Positions 39,364 through 46,781 of a DNA stretch of 64,000 nt are shown one piece after another. The position numbers and the translations under genes were made by a program. The number at the start of each line of letters is the position of its first letter. The stretch's first letter is position 1. Source of the stretch: an uncultured Erythrobacter sp. (GTDB lineage Bacteria > Pseudomonadota > Alphaproteobacteria > Sphingomonadales > Sphingomonadaceae); contig NZ_CANMZM010000001.1 of NCBI RefSeq assembly GCF_947502395.1, positions 558,001 to 622,000 on the forward strand, given 5' to 3'. Below the pieces are notes generated by a model that saw only the letters and a program-made list of their open reading frames with translations, had not been told where the DNA came from and made no database searches.

Positions 39364-40158
39364 TCAGCTGGGTGTCACGTCGCTCGCGTGTTCGCCCACC
39401 AGTTCGAAGGCCTTCTCATACCATTCGGTGCCGGGATAGTTCGCTCCTAGGACCGCCGTGTATTTCACCGCTTCGTCGCGGATACCAAGCGCGAGGCTGC
39501 TTTCCGTCAAACGGTAGAGTGCTTCGGGCGTATGGCTCGTTGTTTGGAAATCGTCGACCACATTGCGGAACCGCAATTGCGCAGCGAGCCAGCGGCCAGA
39601 GCGCTGATAAAAGCGACCGATCTCCATTTCTTTGCCGGCCAAGTGATCGGCCACAAGGTCAAGCTTCAAGCGCGCGTCAGCAGCGTATTCCGTTTGTGGG
39701 AAGCGGCGATTGACTTCGCGCAGCGCGGTTTGCGCTTGCTCGGTAATCGACTGGTCACGGTTCACGTCCGAGATCTGCTCGTAATAGCAAAGCGCGATCA
39801 GATAATAGGCGTAAGGCGCATCCTTGTTACCCGGGTGGATAGACAGGAAGCGCTGCGCGTTCGAGATCGACTTATTGTAATCGCGCGCGATGTAATAGCT
39901 GAAAGCGCTCATCAACTGCGCGCGGCGTGCCCATGGCGAATAGGGGTGCTGACGCTCAACCTCGTCGAAAAGGGCCGCTGCAACCTGCGTGTTGCCAGTG
40001 TCAAGACGCCTCGCCGCCTCTGCATAAAGCGTCTCCACATCGCGTGCGACATAGGCGACGTCTTCATTGGCCGAGCCTCCCCCACATGCTGCGGTGGTGG
40101 CGATCACAGCACCAAGAAGGCCTGCGCGGGTGATTTTCGAGCTAATGGAGCGTTTCAT
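39364..40158 (-). CDS. bamD: outer membrane protein assembly factor BamD
   Basis: This 264-residue lipoprotein of the BAM complex inserts beta-barrel proteins into the outer membrane. The lipobox TAAC gives Cys25. It is followed by TPR units with the BamD pattern: DTGNTQVAAALFDEVERQHPYSPWARRAQLM, split here as AALFDEVERQHPYSPWARRA and RRAQLMSAFSYYIARDYN; then YAYYLIALCYYEQISD and RFPQTEYAADARLKLDL. Its length matches alphaproteobacterial BamD. It normally stands directly upstream of recN; here the order is preserved but interrupted. Confidence 0.93.
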   Translation of the reverse strand: MKRSISSKITRAGLLGAVIATTAACGGGSANEDVAYVARDVETLYAEAARRLDTGNTQVAAALFDEVERQHPYSPWARRAQLMSAFSYYIARDYNKSISNAQRFLSIHPGNKDAPYAYYLIALCYYEQISDVNRDQSITEQAQTALREVNRRFPQTEYAADARLKLDLVADHLAGKEMEIGRFYQRSGRWLAAQLRFRNVVDDFQTTSHTPEALYRLTESSLALGIRDEAVKYTAVLGANYPGTEWYEKAFELVGEHASDVTPS

Positions 40159-40274
40159 AGGCGCGCGATATAACCAGCGACAAAGTGAACGCCAAGTGAA
40201 GTTATTGGGCTTTTGCGCCGCTTGGTGACGCTTTTCTGAAATATGTGCTGCTTGAGACCACGGCTATTGCCCGA

Positions 40275-41312
40275 TCAGCTTTCAAGTTCAGCGATTTTTC
40301 GCATGATCTCGGGCACTTCACCAGCCTCGCGAACAAACCGGCGATAATTGTCCAGGGCAAGCCGATTGTTGCCCAAGGCTGCCTCAATTTCGGCGGACAG
40401 CAGAATGAACTCTGGGTTGTCTGCGAATTGGCGCTCAGCCTGATCCTTGGCCGCCCGCGCAGCTTGCGCATCACCAACCGCCAGCCTGTGACGCGCGACT
40501 TGCCATTGCAGGAACGGATAGCCGCCGTGGTTCTGCTGAGCGATTGTGAGCACCCTGCCCGCTTCCTCAACCTGCCCCAGATCCAGATGGAGCCCCGCGA
40601 CATTGGCGAGCGGCAATGGGTTCGCGGGGTTGATCTCATTGGCCTTGGTGTAGTGCTCGATCGCTTTTTCCAACTGGCCATCAAAGATCGCTCTGCGGCC
40701 CGCCACAAGACGCGCCTCCACCGTGTCCGGTCCATTGACGAGTGCGGCTTGCGCAAAGCTGTCCGCCTCGCGCGGTCGCCCCAAATCATAGAGCTGGTCA
40801 GCCGCCAGAGCGTTGAGATAGGGGCTGTCAGGAAAGCGTGAGAGCGCAAACCCCATCCGCGCCTCAAACGCGGTGTCCTCACCCAGTTCCGCAAGTGCCC
40901 ACAAGAGCATCCGCAAATCCTGCTCGGAGAGGCCCTCGGGCGCCAACCGGTCATACAATTCCGCCGTCCTGCGAGGATTACCCTGCAATATCTGCGCATG
41001 AGCCAGTGCAACCCTGCGCTCCGCCCCGCCCAAAGCCTCCTCAGGCAATTGATTGAGTGCAGCCATCGCCCGGTTGCCATCGCCCAGCTTGAGCATCAAC
41101 TCGAGCTGCAATCGCCGCACCCGCTCATCGGCATCCCCGCGCGAGAGAACATCCGCCAAATGCGCATTGGCAATCCGGTACTGCCCCGCATCAAACGCCC
41201 TCTGCGCATCCTCATAGGTCGAGGACGTGCTCAGCATCTCACACGCCCCAAGCGAGACCGCGAGTGCCGCCGCAAATGCGCCTGAGAGCAAGGGAGAACG
41301 CAGCTTTTCCAT
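40275..41312 (-). CDS. TPR-repeat lipoprotein
   Basis: This 345-residue protein has a lipoprotein signal with LGAC (Cys24) and then repeated 34-residue helical pairs to the end (for example DAQRAFDAGQYRIANAHLAD, IEHYTKANEINPANPLPLAN, AALGNNRLALDNYRRFVREA). Such proteins are often found in secretion or polysaccharide export systems, but no such genes are adjacent. I chose ATG 41312 by the signal peptide; an ATG at 41330 would add six residues. The sequence is strongly Arg/Ala/Leu-rich like its neighbours. Confidence 0.8.
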   Translation of the reverse strand: MEKLRSPLLSGAFAAALAVSLGACEMLSTSSTYEDAQRAFDAGQYRIANAHLADVLSRGDADERVRRLQLELMLKLGDGNRAMAALNQLPEEALGGAERRVALAHAQILQGNPRRTAELYDRLAPEGLSEQDLRMLLWALAELGEDTAFEARMGFALSRFPDSPYLNALAADQLYDLGRPREADSFAQAALVNGPDTVEARLVAGRRAIFDGQLEKAIEHYTKANEINPANPLPLANVAGLHLDLGQVEEAGRVLTIAQQNHGGYPFLQWQVARHRLAVGDAQAARAAKDQAERQFADNPEFILLSAEIEAALGNNRLALDNYRRFVREAGEVPEIMRKIAELES

Positions 41313-41387
41313 GCTCGGCCCATAGCGCACAGCCCCCTAAGGTTTTGCTAAAAGCTCTCCCGCTTCACCCCCCCTCCCCCGCACACC

Positions 41388-41435
41388 AGTTTTCCTACTG
41401 ATTTTCTGACTAGTTTTCCTACTAGTTTTCCTACT
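41388..41435. repeat. tandem array of 11-13 base AGTTTTCCTACT units
   Basis: Four head-to-tail units: AGTTTTCCTACTG (41388-41400), ATTTTCTGACT (41401-41411, degenerate), AGTTTTCCTACT (41412-41423) and AGTTTTCCTACT (41424-41435). The array ends 27 bases before the start of the basic HTH-like gene. It may be an operator array, a slippage tract, or part of the leader. Confidence 0.8.
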
Positions 41436-41462
41436 GGGGCCTTTTGTGCTTGGACCGCCCGC

Positions 41463-42344
41463 ATGACCCGCCGCGCCGATCCCCGCACCTCGCGCCAGCT
41501 TGTCCCACGCGGCCAGCTCCCCTCCTTCACGCCCGTCCCGCGTGAGTGCAAACGCCACGATGGCTGGACCGATGAGCGCCAGCAGGCCTTTATCGAAGCG
41601 CTCGCCGACACCGGCTCGGTCGCCGCCGCGTGCAAAGTCGTCGATATGAGCACGGTCGGCGCCTATTACCTGCGCCGCCAAAAGGGTGCTGAGAGCTTTC
41701 GCGAGGCGTGGCGCAAGGCGCTCGACCTTGGGGTTCAGAGGCTGGAGGACGTTGCCATGGACCGCGCGCTCAATGGCGTGGACGAGCCGGTCTATTCCTA
41801 TGGCGAGCTTGTTGGCGTGCGCAAAAAGGTCAACGACCGATTGCTCATGTTCATGCTCCGCAACCGCGCGCCAGAGCGCTTTGGCAATGCTGTCACCAAA
41901 GGCGGCGGAGACCTAAAAGGCCTGAATGCGGTCGGCAAAATGGAAAAGCGCCGCCTTAAAAAGAAATGGCGCAAGAAGTGGGAGGCCCAAGAAAAGGCAA
42001 AGCTGGCGGCATCCCGCGATCAAGTCTCTATTCAAGCGATCCGCGACAGCATCGACGCGAAGGTCGCGGGCATTCGGGAAGAGGTCGAGCGCAGGCGGAT
42101 GCGCGAATGGGAGCAATTCTCCGAAGAAACCCGCAAGGCTTGGAAGGCGTTCGAGACCTTACGCAACCGCGACTTCGAGCGCTTGGAGGCCGATGAAGCC
42201 ATGCGCCGCCGCCACTACGAAGGCCCGCGCGAGACGGTGAATTACGAAGGACCGGTGGAGTTTGTGAAGCCCCCAACGCCAAGCCCGAGGAAGACGGTGC
42301 ATGGGCTTAAGGATGATGGGTGGAATGAGCGGGAAACCGACTGA
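41463..42344 (+). CDS. basic HTH-like protein of unknown function
   Basis: This 293-residue protein is basic and Arg-rich. Residues about 36-75 look like a terminase-small-subunit or resolvase type helix-turn-helix (DERQQAFIEALADTGSVAAA, then CKVVDMSTVGAYYLRRQ). The middle (about residues 150-240) is a long charged helix likely to form a coiled coil (MEKRRLKKKWRKKWEAQEKA; VERRRMREWEQFSEETRKAW). The end is proline-rich. No phage genes are nearby, so it is probably a resident DNA-binding protein. It stands alone, behind the tandem-repeat array. ATG 41463 has no strong ribosome binding site. The function is unknown. Confidence 0.6.
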   Translation: MTRRADPRTSRQLVPRGQLPSFTPVPRECKRHDGWTDERQQAFIEALADTGSVAAACKVVDMSTVGAYYLRRQKGAESFREAWRKALDLGVQRLEDVAMDRALNGVDEPVYSYGELVGVRKKVNDRLLMFMLRNRAPERFGNAVTKGGGDLKGLNAVGKMEKRRLKKKWRKKWEAQEKAKLAASRDQVSIQAIRDSIDAKVAGIREEVERRRMREWEQFSEETRKAWKAFETLRNRDFERLEADEAMRRRHYEGPRETVNYEGPVEFVKPPTPSPRKTVHGLKDDGWNERETD

Positions 42345-42428
42345 TCCCCAAGCGCTTGCGGGGAGTCGAAGACGGCCCGAAGGGCCAGCGTCAGCAAGGA
42401 CTTCGGCGCCCAAGGCCAAAAAACACTC

Positions 42429-42554
42429 TCAAAGCACCCAGCTCCATAGCCAGAGCAACGCCGGCGCATATACCGCCACGCCGATCAGCCACGCCTCCAG
42501 TTCCAACCAAACGGTCGATCCCCTTTGCTCTTCCTTTTCGCTGGATCTGTCCAT
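42429..42554 (-). CDS. 41-residue putative membrane peptide
   Basis: This short frame starts at ATG 42554 with AAGGAGG eight bases upstream, close to ideal. The first 16 residues are charged (MDRSSEKEEQRGSTVW) and residues 20-41 form one hydrophobic, Trp-rich helix (AWLIGVAVYAPALLWLWSWV), so it would be a single-pass membrane peptide. The leader upstream is strongly structured (42598-42718). No family is recognised. Candidates include a type I toxin-like peptide, a small membrane regulator or a chance frame. Confidence 0.45.
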   Translation of the reverse strand: MDRSSEKEEQRGSTVWLELEAWLIGVAVYAPALLWLWSWVL

Positions 42555-42597
42555 TGACCTCGCCTCCTTGTTTCAAGAGGCTGGACCGGGCCGAAAA

Positions 42598-42718
42598 GCC
42601 GGGTGTTCGTAACCCCGCACGTACGTCGGAGCGCCGCCACCTTTAGGCGGACCTTGGACATACGTGACGGCCACCCGGCCGAAGCTGGTTCGACCGGCGT
42701 ACGTGATACGAGGTTACG
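42598..42718 (-). promoter_or_regulatory. nested, mutually exclusive inverted repeats upstream of the membrane peptide
   Basis: Stem A: GCCGGGTG (42598-42605) with CACCCGGC (42672-42679). Stem B: CGTAACC (42608-42614) with GGTTACG (42712-42718) plus ACGTACG (42619-42625) with CGTACGT (42698-42704). A and B cross, so they exclude each other or form a pseudoknot. A small GCCGCC-ACCTTTA-GGCGG-type hairpin lies inside (about 42632-42650). The arrangement looks like an attenuator or structured leader RNA. Confidence 0.45.
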
Positions 42719-42972
42719 ACGCCTCACAGTGGGAGTTTGCCCGCTGCACGACAAGCGATAGCGCACAGTCACAGCTTGAGCAATTGAGTTGTGGAGTAGG
42801 GCTAGCTGAGCGGAATCGGGCTTGAAGTGAACCGCCGCACAAGAAGGGTGAGTGGCCGAAGGATGTGGTGCAATTAGGCGTTCGAGCGAAACTTGGGCCG
42901 AAAGTGGAATGTCAGGTTAGAGGGCAAGCGAGGCTGACAAACAGACAAAAAAATTCTGTCTCTTCGACGGCT

Positions 42973-43764
42973 CTATAGCACTCTATCTTGAACTTCCTTT
43001 GCTCCAAGTGGCGAGATCGTTACACAGTCCGCGCTCTGGTCATACTCGATAAGCCGATCTTTATGGAGTTCTAATAGGACCTTCTTTTTGAACACGGAAA
43101 AGTTCGAGTACTCAACCCAATCGAACAGATCCTCGCTCAAGATTGTCGAATTGGGGGCTTGATAGCAAAGTAAGAGCACTTGGTCTTTGAACGGCAAGCC
43201 CTTCTTCAAAATCCGTTTCTTACCTCCGACTTCCCAAACCTCGGGGACGCTTCGAATAGTGAGTCCGTCTACCAAATCCTGAGCTTCTTCGAGAGAGAGG
43301 CCGTGAAAGCAACGGATCAACTCACAGATAACCCAATCGCAGGATTGAGCGATAGTAACCGCGTCAATTCGATTGGCGTCAACATCTCCGCCTACATGAC
43401 CGATCCCCCGTTTGTTGCGCATCGTGTAAACGTAAATGAGCGCGCGGGGGATCACTAAGCGCAGTGATTCATTCACCGCGCCATTGTTGCTGGTCACAAG
43501 ACGACGGCACTCGTCGCCAAAGTTGCCAACTTTCTTGCCAAAACCTGTATGATTACCGTGTACCTCCTGCTGCAACAGTCTCAGCACTGTCTCACAAACA
43601 TGGCCGGCCTCTATCCCAACAGCTTTATCGTTCCCGGCAGCCAGAGCCGTCTTCAGCGCCAAAAACTGCTTGATGATCCGACCACGAAAAGTGCTATCGA
43701 CGTTGGCTAGAGCCGCATCGAGCGGCGACTTAAGTTTGGGTGTACTCATACTGTCCGTCGCCAT
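42973..43764 (-). CDS. HEPN/Abi_C-like protein, putative ribonuclease toxin or defence effector
   Basis: This 263-residue protein has a helical N-terminal domain with a conserved-looking helix (GIEAGHVCETVLRLLQQEV) and, at residues 115-131, MRNKRGIGHVGGDVDAN. That matches the Rx4-6H motif of HEPN ribonucleases and the RNKxGxxH signature of abortive-infection C-terminal domains (Arg116, His123). Residues about 185-263 look like a winged helix (LPFKDQVLLLCYQ...LLELHKDRLIEYD). Codon usage is less GC-biased than in neighbouring genes. The start overlaps the partner gene by 35 bases; ATG 43749 is an alternative start. Function is inferred; no activity is known. Confidence 0.65.
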   Translation of the reverse strand: MATDSMSTPKLKSPLDAALANVDSTFRGRIIKQFLALKTALAAGNDKAVGIEAGHVCETVLRLLQQEVHGNHTGFGKKVGNFGDECRRLVTSNNGAVNESLRLVIPRALIYVYTMRNKRGIGHVGGDVDANRIDAVTIAQSCDWVICELIRCFHGLSLEEAQDLVDGLTIRSVPEVWEVGGKKRILKKGLPFKDQVLLLCYQAPNSTILSEDLFDWVEYSNFSVFKKKVLLELHKDRLIEYDQSADCVTISPLGAKEVQDRVL

Positions 43765-44212
43765 TCTTCGTGCGATCTAGGATACCCTCACGAGTTAGGC
43801 GCCCCAGCTTCCCCGAAAACTCATTTGATTTAAACCGACGAGCTAGCTTTTCCTCGCAATGCGACACTATGTCGTTGATGGTTTTTGGCTTTTCGAAGAA
43901 GCCGTTATCAACCAATTCGGAAACTGTCGCTACTGCGCCCTTGCCGCTGCTTCGTGTGTTCTTACTGGTTTTTGCTTCTGCGCTATCAACTTTGGCCTTG
44001 AGCGTGGCCTTGCTCCGCGTAGCTTTTCGACGACCAGGTTTGGGTGCCGGTTTGCTTGCATCGTTTTGGGCGTCATCAGCCGAGCCGTGTTCAGCCCCAT
44101 CGCCCAGAACGATCTCCACAATCCGTAACTGGACTGCCTCAGACTTGAACTTGTTGATGACCTCAGAAAGCTCTGAAAGTTGCTTCTTCACCTCGTCGAA
44201 GTTACTTATCAT
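43730..44212 (-). CDS. partner of the HEPN-like protein: coiled coil plus winged-helix
   Basis: This 160-residue protein has three parts: an N-terminal amphipathic coiled coil (residues 3-35, DEVKKQLSELSEVINKFKSE), a Lys/Ala/Pro-rich disordered linker (50-95, KPAPKPGRRKATRSKATLKA), and a C-terminal winged-helix-like domain (97-157, VSELVDNGFFEKPKTINDIV, KLGRLTREGILDRTKNGDGQ). Such a layout suits a DNA- or protein-binding partner, perhaps a regulator or an antitoxin. It overlaps the HEPN-like gene by 35 bases, so the pair is cotranscribed. GGGA lies eight bases before ATG 44212. The linker resembles those of nucleoid proteins. Confidence 0.6.
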   Translation of the reverse strand: MISNFDEVKKQLSELSEVINKFKSEAVQLRIVEIVLGDGAEHGSADDAQNDASKPAPKPGRRKATRSKATLKAKVDSAEAKTSKNTRSSGKGAVATVSELVDNGFFEKPKTINDIVSHCEEKLARRFKSNEFSGKLGRLTREGILDRTKNGDGQYEYTQT

Positions 44213-44580
44213 AAAGATTGTCCCATGAGTTGATATAGCGCCCTGCTTCGGAGTCCGTGTATTGCTCCATTATTTTCCGATGACAAGAACTTACTAGATT
44301 CTCTTAACAATACTGATTTTTTCCATTCGACATGCTGTCCTCGATCTCATCCTCCAGCTCGAACAGCAAACCTGTTCCGATTGAGCCATCGCTTTACCCC
44401 ACAAATCTCTGTCAAAGATCTACAGGTTTCGCTTCTCGTCGTCGGCGGCGCAACATCAATAAACAATGTCCGCTTTGGGGTGCCGAATTCGCGGGTACCC
44501 GCGTCTTGGATGAGGGCGCAAAACCGCCACCCGCAGTTCCACGATTGCTGGCGCAAGCGCTCCGTGCGCCGCGCTGGGAG

Positions 44581-44603
44581 CATCCTTCGACAAGCTCAGG
44601 ATG
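44581..44603. repeat. CTTCGACAAGCTCAGGATG-type intergenic hairpin
   Basis: CATCCT (44581-44586) pairs with AGGATG (44598-44603) around TCGACAAGCTC. This element is widespread between genes in sphingomonads and other alphaproteobacteria, as I recall. Confidence 0.7.
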
Positions 44604-44626
44604 AACGGGTTTGCGCTCAATTGGTC

Positions 44627-44648
44627 CCCCTCCCGCTAGCGGGAGGGG
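44627..44648. repeat. 22-base palindromic REP-like element, copy 1
   Basis: CCCCTCCCGC-TA-GCGGGAGGGG: ten-base perfect arms around TA. A second copy with AA in the centre lies 104 bases away in the same orientation. Confidence 0.85.
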
Positions 44649-44701
44649 TTAAGGGTGGGTCTGCAAGGTAGTGGCATACGCGCCCACCCCGCTGCGACTA
44701 G

Positions 44702-44719
44702 AGCCCGCTGGTGCGGGCT
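44702..44719. repeat. REP-like hairpin AGCCCGC-TGGT-GCGGGCT
   Basis: Seven-base perfect arms with a four-base loop, lying between the two copies of the 22-base palindrome. The three together look like a mosaic of interspersed repeats. Confidence 0.75.
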
Positions 44720-44730
44720 AAGTCTCGCTG

Positions 44731-44752
44731 CCCCTCCCGCAAGCGGGAGGGG
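44731..44752. repeat. 22-base palindromic REP-like element, copy 2
   Basis: CCCCTCCCGC-AA-GCGGGAGGGG, the same ten-base arms as copy 1 with AA in the centre. It ends six bases before the stop codon of the lepA remnant. Confidence 0.85.
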
Positions 44753-44758
44753 AGAAGG

Positions 44759-44860
44759 TTACTCCTCCCCCATCCTCAGCGCCGCAATAAACGCTTCCTG
44801 CGGAATGCTCACATTCCTCCCCGCCTTCGCGGGGACAGGCCGCCTTCGGCGCTCGCGCAT
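44759..44860 (-). pseudogene. diverged remnant of the lepA 3' end with an in-frame hairpin insert
   Basis: Read on the minus strand from ATG 44860, the frame gives MRE, then 12 codons from a hairpin repeat (RRRRPVPAKAGR), then [18 protein letters not shown] and stop TAA. The last 18 residues equal the end of the intact LepA exactly. Yet 14 of the 18 codons differ by synonymous changes and the stop differs (TAA against TAG). So this is a homologous but long-diverged lepA end, not a recent duplication. The hairpin TCCCCGC-CTTC-GCGGGGA (44818-44835) lies within the inserted codons. It starts 12 bases after the intact lepA stop. Confidence 0.85.
44818..44835. repeat. REP-like hairpin TCCCCGC-CTTC-GCGGGGA
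   Basis: Seven-base perfect arms with a CTTC loop, inserted in frame within the lepA remnant. It encodes the PVPAKAGR peptide that such repeats often give when they enter genes. Confidence 0.8.
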
Positions 44861-44947
44861 CAAAATGAGAGCTACTCTTCACCCATACGTAGTGCAGCGA
44901 TGAAAGCTTCCTGAGGGATCGAAACGTTTCCGTATTCTCTCATTTTG
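44861..44947. repeat. 11-base inverted repeat flanking the last 64 bases of lepA
   Basis: CAAAATGAGAG (44861-44871) and CTCTCATTTTG (44937-44947) are exact reverse complements. They bracket the final codons of the intact lepA, from just after its MR codons to its stop. On the transcript they would form a long stem around the lepA end. Confidence 0.7.
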
Positions 44948-46689
44948 GCCTTGCCCTTTTTCTGCTTTTCCAAGAGCTTCTTCTTACGGCTGATGTCACC
45001 GCCGTAGCACTTGGCGGTCACGTCTTTGCGCATTGCCGCAATCGTCTCGCGGGCGATGATTTTGCCGCCTATGGCTGCTTGCACGGGGATCTTGAACAAA
45101 TGGCGCGGGATCAGGTCTTTTAGACGCTCGCACATGCCGCGGCCGCGCTCTTCTGCGACGCCGGAGTGAACGATCAATGACAGCGCATCCACGGGCTCTG
45201 CGTTCACCAGAATGTTCATCTTCACAAGGTCGCCTTCGCGAAGGCCGATTTGCTCGTAATCAAAACTGGCATAGCCACGGCTGATAGACTTGAGCCGGTC
45301 GTAGAAATCAAACACCACCTCGTTCAAAGGCAGCTCATATGTGACCTGCGCGCGCCCGCCCACGTATGTGAGATCGGTCTGGATACCGCGCCGGTCCTGA
45401 CACAGCTTGAGGATAGAGCCGAGATATTCGTCGGGGGTGTAAATCACCGCCTTGATCCACGGCTCCTCAATCATGGCGATGCGGTTCACATCGGGCCAAT
45501 CGGCCGGGTTGTGGAGCATGATCTCCTTCGCATCCTCGGTCTTCGACTTGCTGAGTTGCAGGCGGTAAACCACGGATGGCGCGGTGGTGATAAGGTCGAG
45601 GTCGTATTCGCGGCTGAGGCGTTCCTGGATGATCTCCAAATGCAGGAGGCCCAAGAACCCGCAGCGGAAGCCAAAGCCCAAGGCGGCGCTCGATTCCATC
45701 TCAAACGAGAAGGAGGCGTCATTAAGGCGCAGTTTGGCGATGCTTTCGCGCAGTTTTTCAAAGTCGGCGGCGTCCACGGGGAAGAGGCCGCAGAAGACCA
45801 CGGGCTGCACGTCTTTGTATCCGGGAAGCGCTTCGGTCGCGCCGTTTTTGACGGTGGTGATGGTGTCACCCACGCGGGCCTGTTCGACCTCTTTGATCTG
45901 CGCGGTGATAAAGCCGATTTCGCCGGGGCCGAGTTCAGGCAATTGCTCGATTTTCGGACGCATACAACCGACGCGGTCGACAAGGTGCTGTGTGCCGCCT
46001 TGCATGAATTTGATCTGTTGGCCCTTGGTCAGGACGCCTTCGATGACTCGCACGAGGATGACGACGCCGAGGTAGGGGTCATACCAACTGTCGACGAGGC
46101 TGGCTTTGAGGGCTGCGTCGCGTTCCCCTTGTGGAGGCGGGATTTTGGCAACGACTGCCTCGAGCACGTCTTCGATGCCGATGCCGGTCTTCGCTGACGT
46201 CATGACAGCGTCCGATGCGTCGAGGCCGATGACCTCTTCGATCTCCTCCTGCACGCGCTCTGGTTCGGCTGCGGGAAGGTCAACCTTGTTGATGACAGAG
46301 ACGATTTCGTGGTCGTGCTCGATCGATTGGTAGACATTGGCAAGGGTTTGCGCCTCGACCCCTTGGGCGGCGTCTACGACCAGCAGCGCGCCTTCGCATG
46401 CGGCAAGGCTGCGTGAAACTTCGTAAGCGAAGTCGACGTGGCCGGGGGTGTCCATCAGGTTAAGCTGATAGGTTTCGCCGTCTTTGGCGGTGTAGTTGAG
46501 GCGCACGGTCTGCGCCTTGATGGTGATGCCGCGTTCTTTCTCAATGTCCATGTTATCAAGGACTTGCTCGGACATTTCCCGCGCGCTTAGGCCGCCGGTG
46601 AATTGGATCAACCGATCAGCCAGCGTGGACTTGCCGTGGTCGATATGTGCAATGATCGAGAAGTTGCGAATTTTGGAGAGATCAGTCAT
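44872..46689 (-). CDS. lepA: elongation factor 4
   Basis: This 605-residue translational GTPase acts on stalled ribosomes. G1 is [15 protein letters not shown] near residues 12-26, then G2 region [11 protein letters not shown]3 DTPGHVDF and G4 NKVDLP. The LepA-specific C-terminal domain starts about residue 490 and ends [20 protein letters not shown] followed by GEE. It is complete. A diverged second copy of the last 21 codons lies just downstream. The upstream region (46690-46781) is short and lies beside the end of a GGDEF gene on the same strand. Confidence 0.96.
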   Translation of the reverse strand: MTDLSKIRNFSIIAHIDHGKSTLADRLIQFTGGLSAREMSEQVLDNMDIEKERGITIKAQTVRLNYTAKDGETYQLNLMDTPGHVDFAYEVSRSLAACEGALLVVDAAQGVEAQTLANVYQSIEHDHEIVSVINKVDLPAAEPERVQEEIEEVIGLDASDAVMTSAKTGIGIEDVLEAVVAKIPPPQGERDAALKASLVDSWYDPYLGVVILVRVIEGVLTKGQQIKFMQGGTQHLVDRVGCMRPKIEQLPELGPGEIGFITAQIKEVEQARVGDTITTVKNGATEALPGYKDVQPVVFCGLFPVDAADFEKLRESIAKLRLNDASFSFEMESSAALGFGFRCGFLGLLHLEIIQERLSREYDLDLITTAPSVVYRLQLSKSKTEDAKEIMLHNPADWPDVNRIAMIEEPWIKAVIYTPDEYLGSILKLCQDRRGIQTDLTYVGGRAQVTYELPLNEVVFDFYDRLKSISRGYASFDYEQIGLREGDLVKMNILVNAEPVDALSLIVHSGVAEERGRGMCERLKDLIPRHLFKIPVQAAIGGKIIARETIAAMRKDVTAKCYGGDISRKKKLLEKQKKGKAKMREYGNVSIPQEAFIAALRMGEE

Positions 46690-46781
46690 TTGCCCGCCAT
46701 TTAGCGAGCCTCGCGCCTTATGTCATTCGCGAATATCGCAAGCCACAACTGCCCAACGTGATCTACCAGGAACGAGCAGAA

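Larger units (their letters stand above)
42345..42972. other. 628-base intergenic region with structured elements
   Basis: This stretch has no long gene. It contains a GGCCC-GAA-GGGCC hairpin at about 42373-42385, a 41-codon minus-strand frame (42429-42554), nested inverted repeats (42598-42718), and, next to the HEPN-like gene stop, a minus-strand run of seven T behind a weak hairpin (about 42945-42960) that may serve as a terminator. Bases 42780-42930 show nothing I can name. Confidence 0.5.
44213..44871. other. 659-base region of hairpin repeats and a lepA remnant
   Basis: No intact gene. Bases 44213-44340 probably carry the HEPN-module promoter. A perfect palindrome CGCGGGTACCCGCG lies at 44490-44503. 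From 44581 on, five hairpins follow one another (listed separately), and a diverged copy of the lepA 3' end lies at 44759-44860. The mix looks like the scar of past recombination. Confidence 0.6.

Noticed and set aside
41337..41681. Minus-strand frame containing repeated SRKT units
   Set aside because: The repeats come from the tandem array at 41388-41435 read backwards; the rest is antisense to the HTH-like gene.
42598..42718. Structured region as a tRNA or known riboswitch
   Set aside because: No cloverleaf, no T-loop GTTCRA in place and no match to a riboswitch core I can recall; kept only as an unknown structured leader.
41463..44212. The accessory pocket as a prophage or integrative element
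   Set aside because: No integrase, terminase large subunit, portal or att-type direct repeats are visible; only the lepA remnant hints at past integration.
44381..44671. Frame with ILRQAQDERVCAQLVPLPLA as a gene
   Set aside because: This peptide is the translation of common intergenic hairpin repeats, not of a protein family.
44581..44835. Repeated palindromes as a CRISPR array
   Set aside because: The units differ from each other, are not evenly spaced, and no cas genes are present.
45250..46197. Long open frame (315 codons) on the plus strand antisense to lepA
   Set aside because: It mirrors lepA codons, lacks a ribosome binding site and has no domain; lepA is certain on the other strand.
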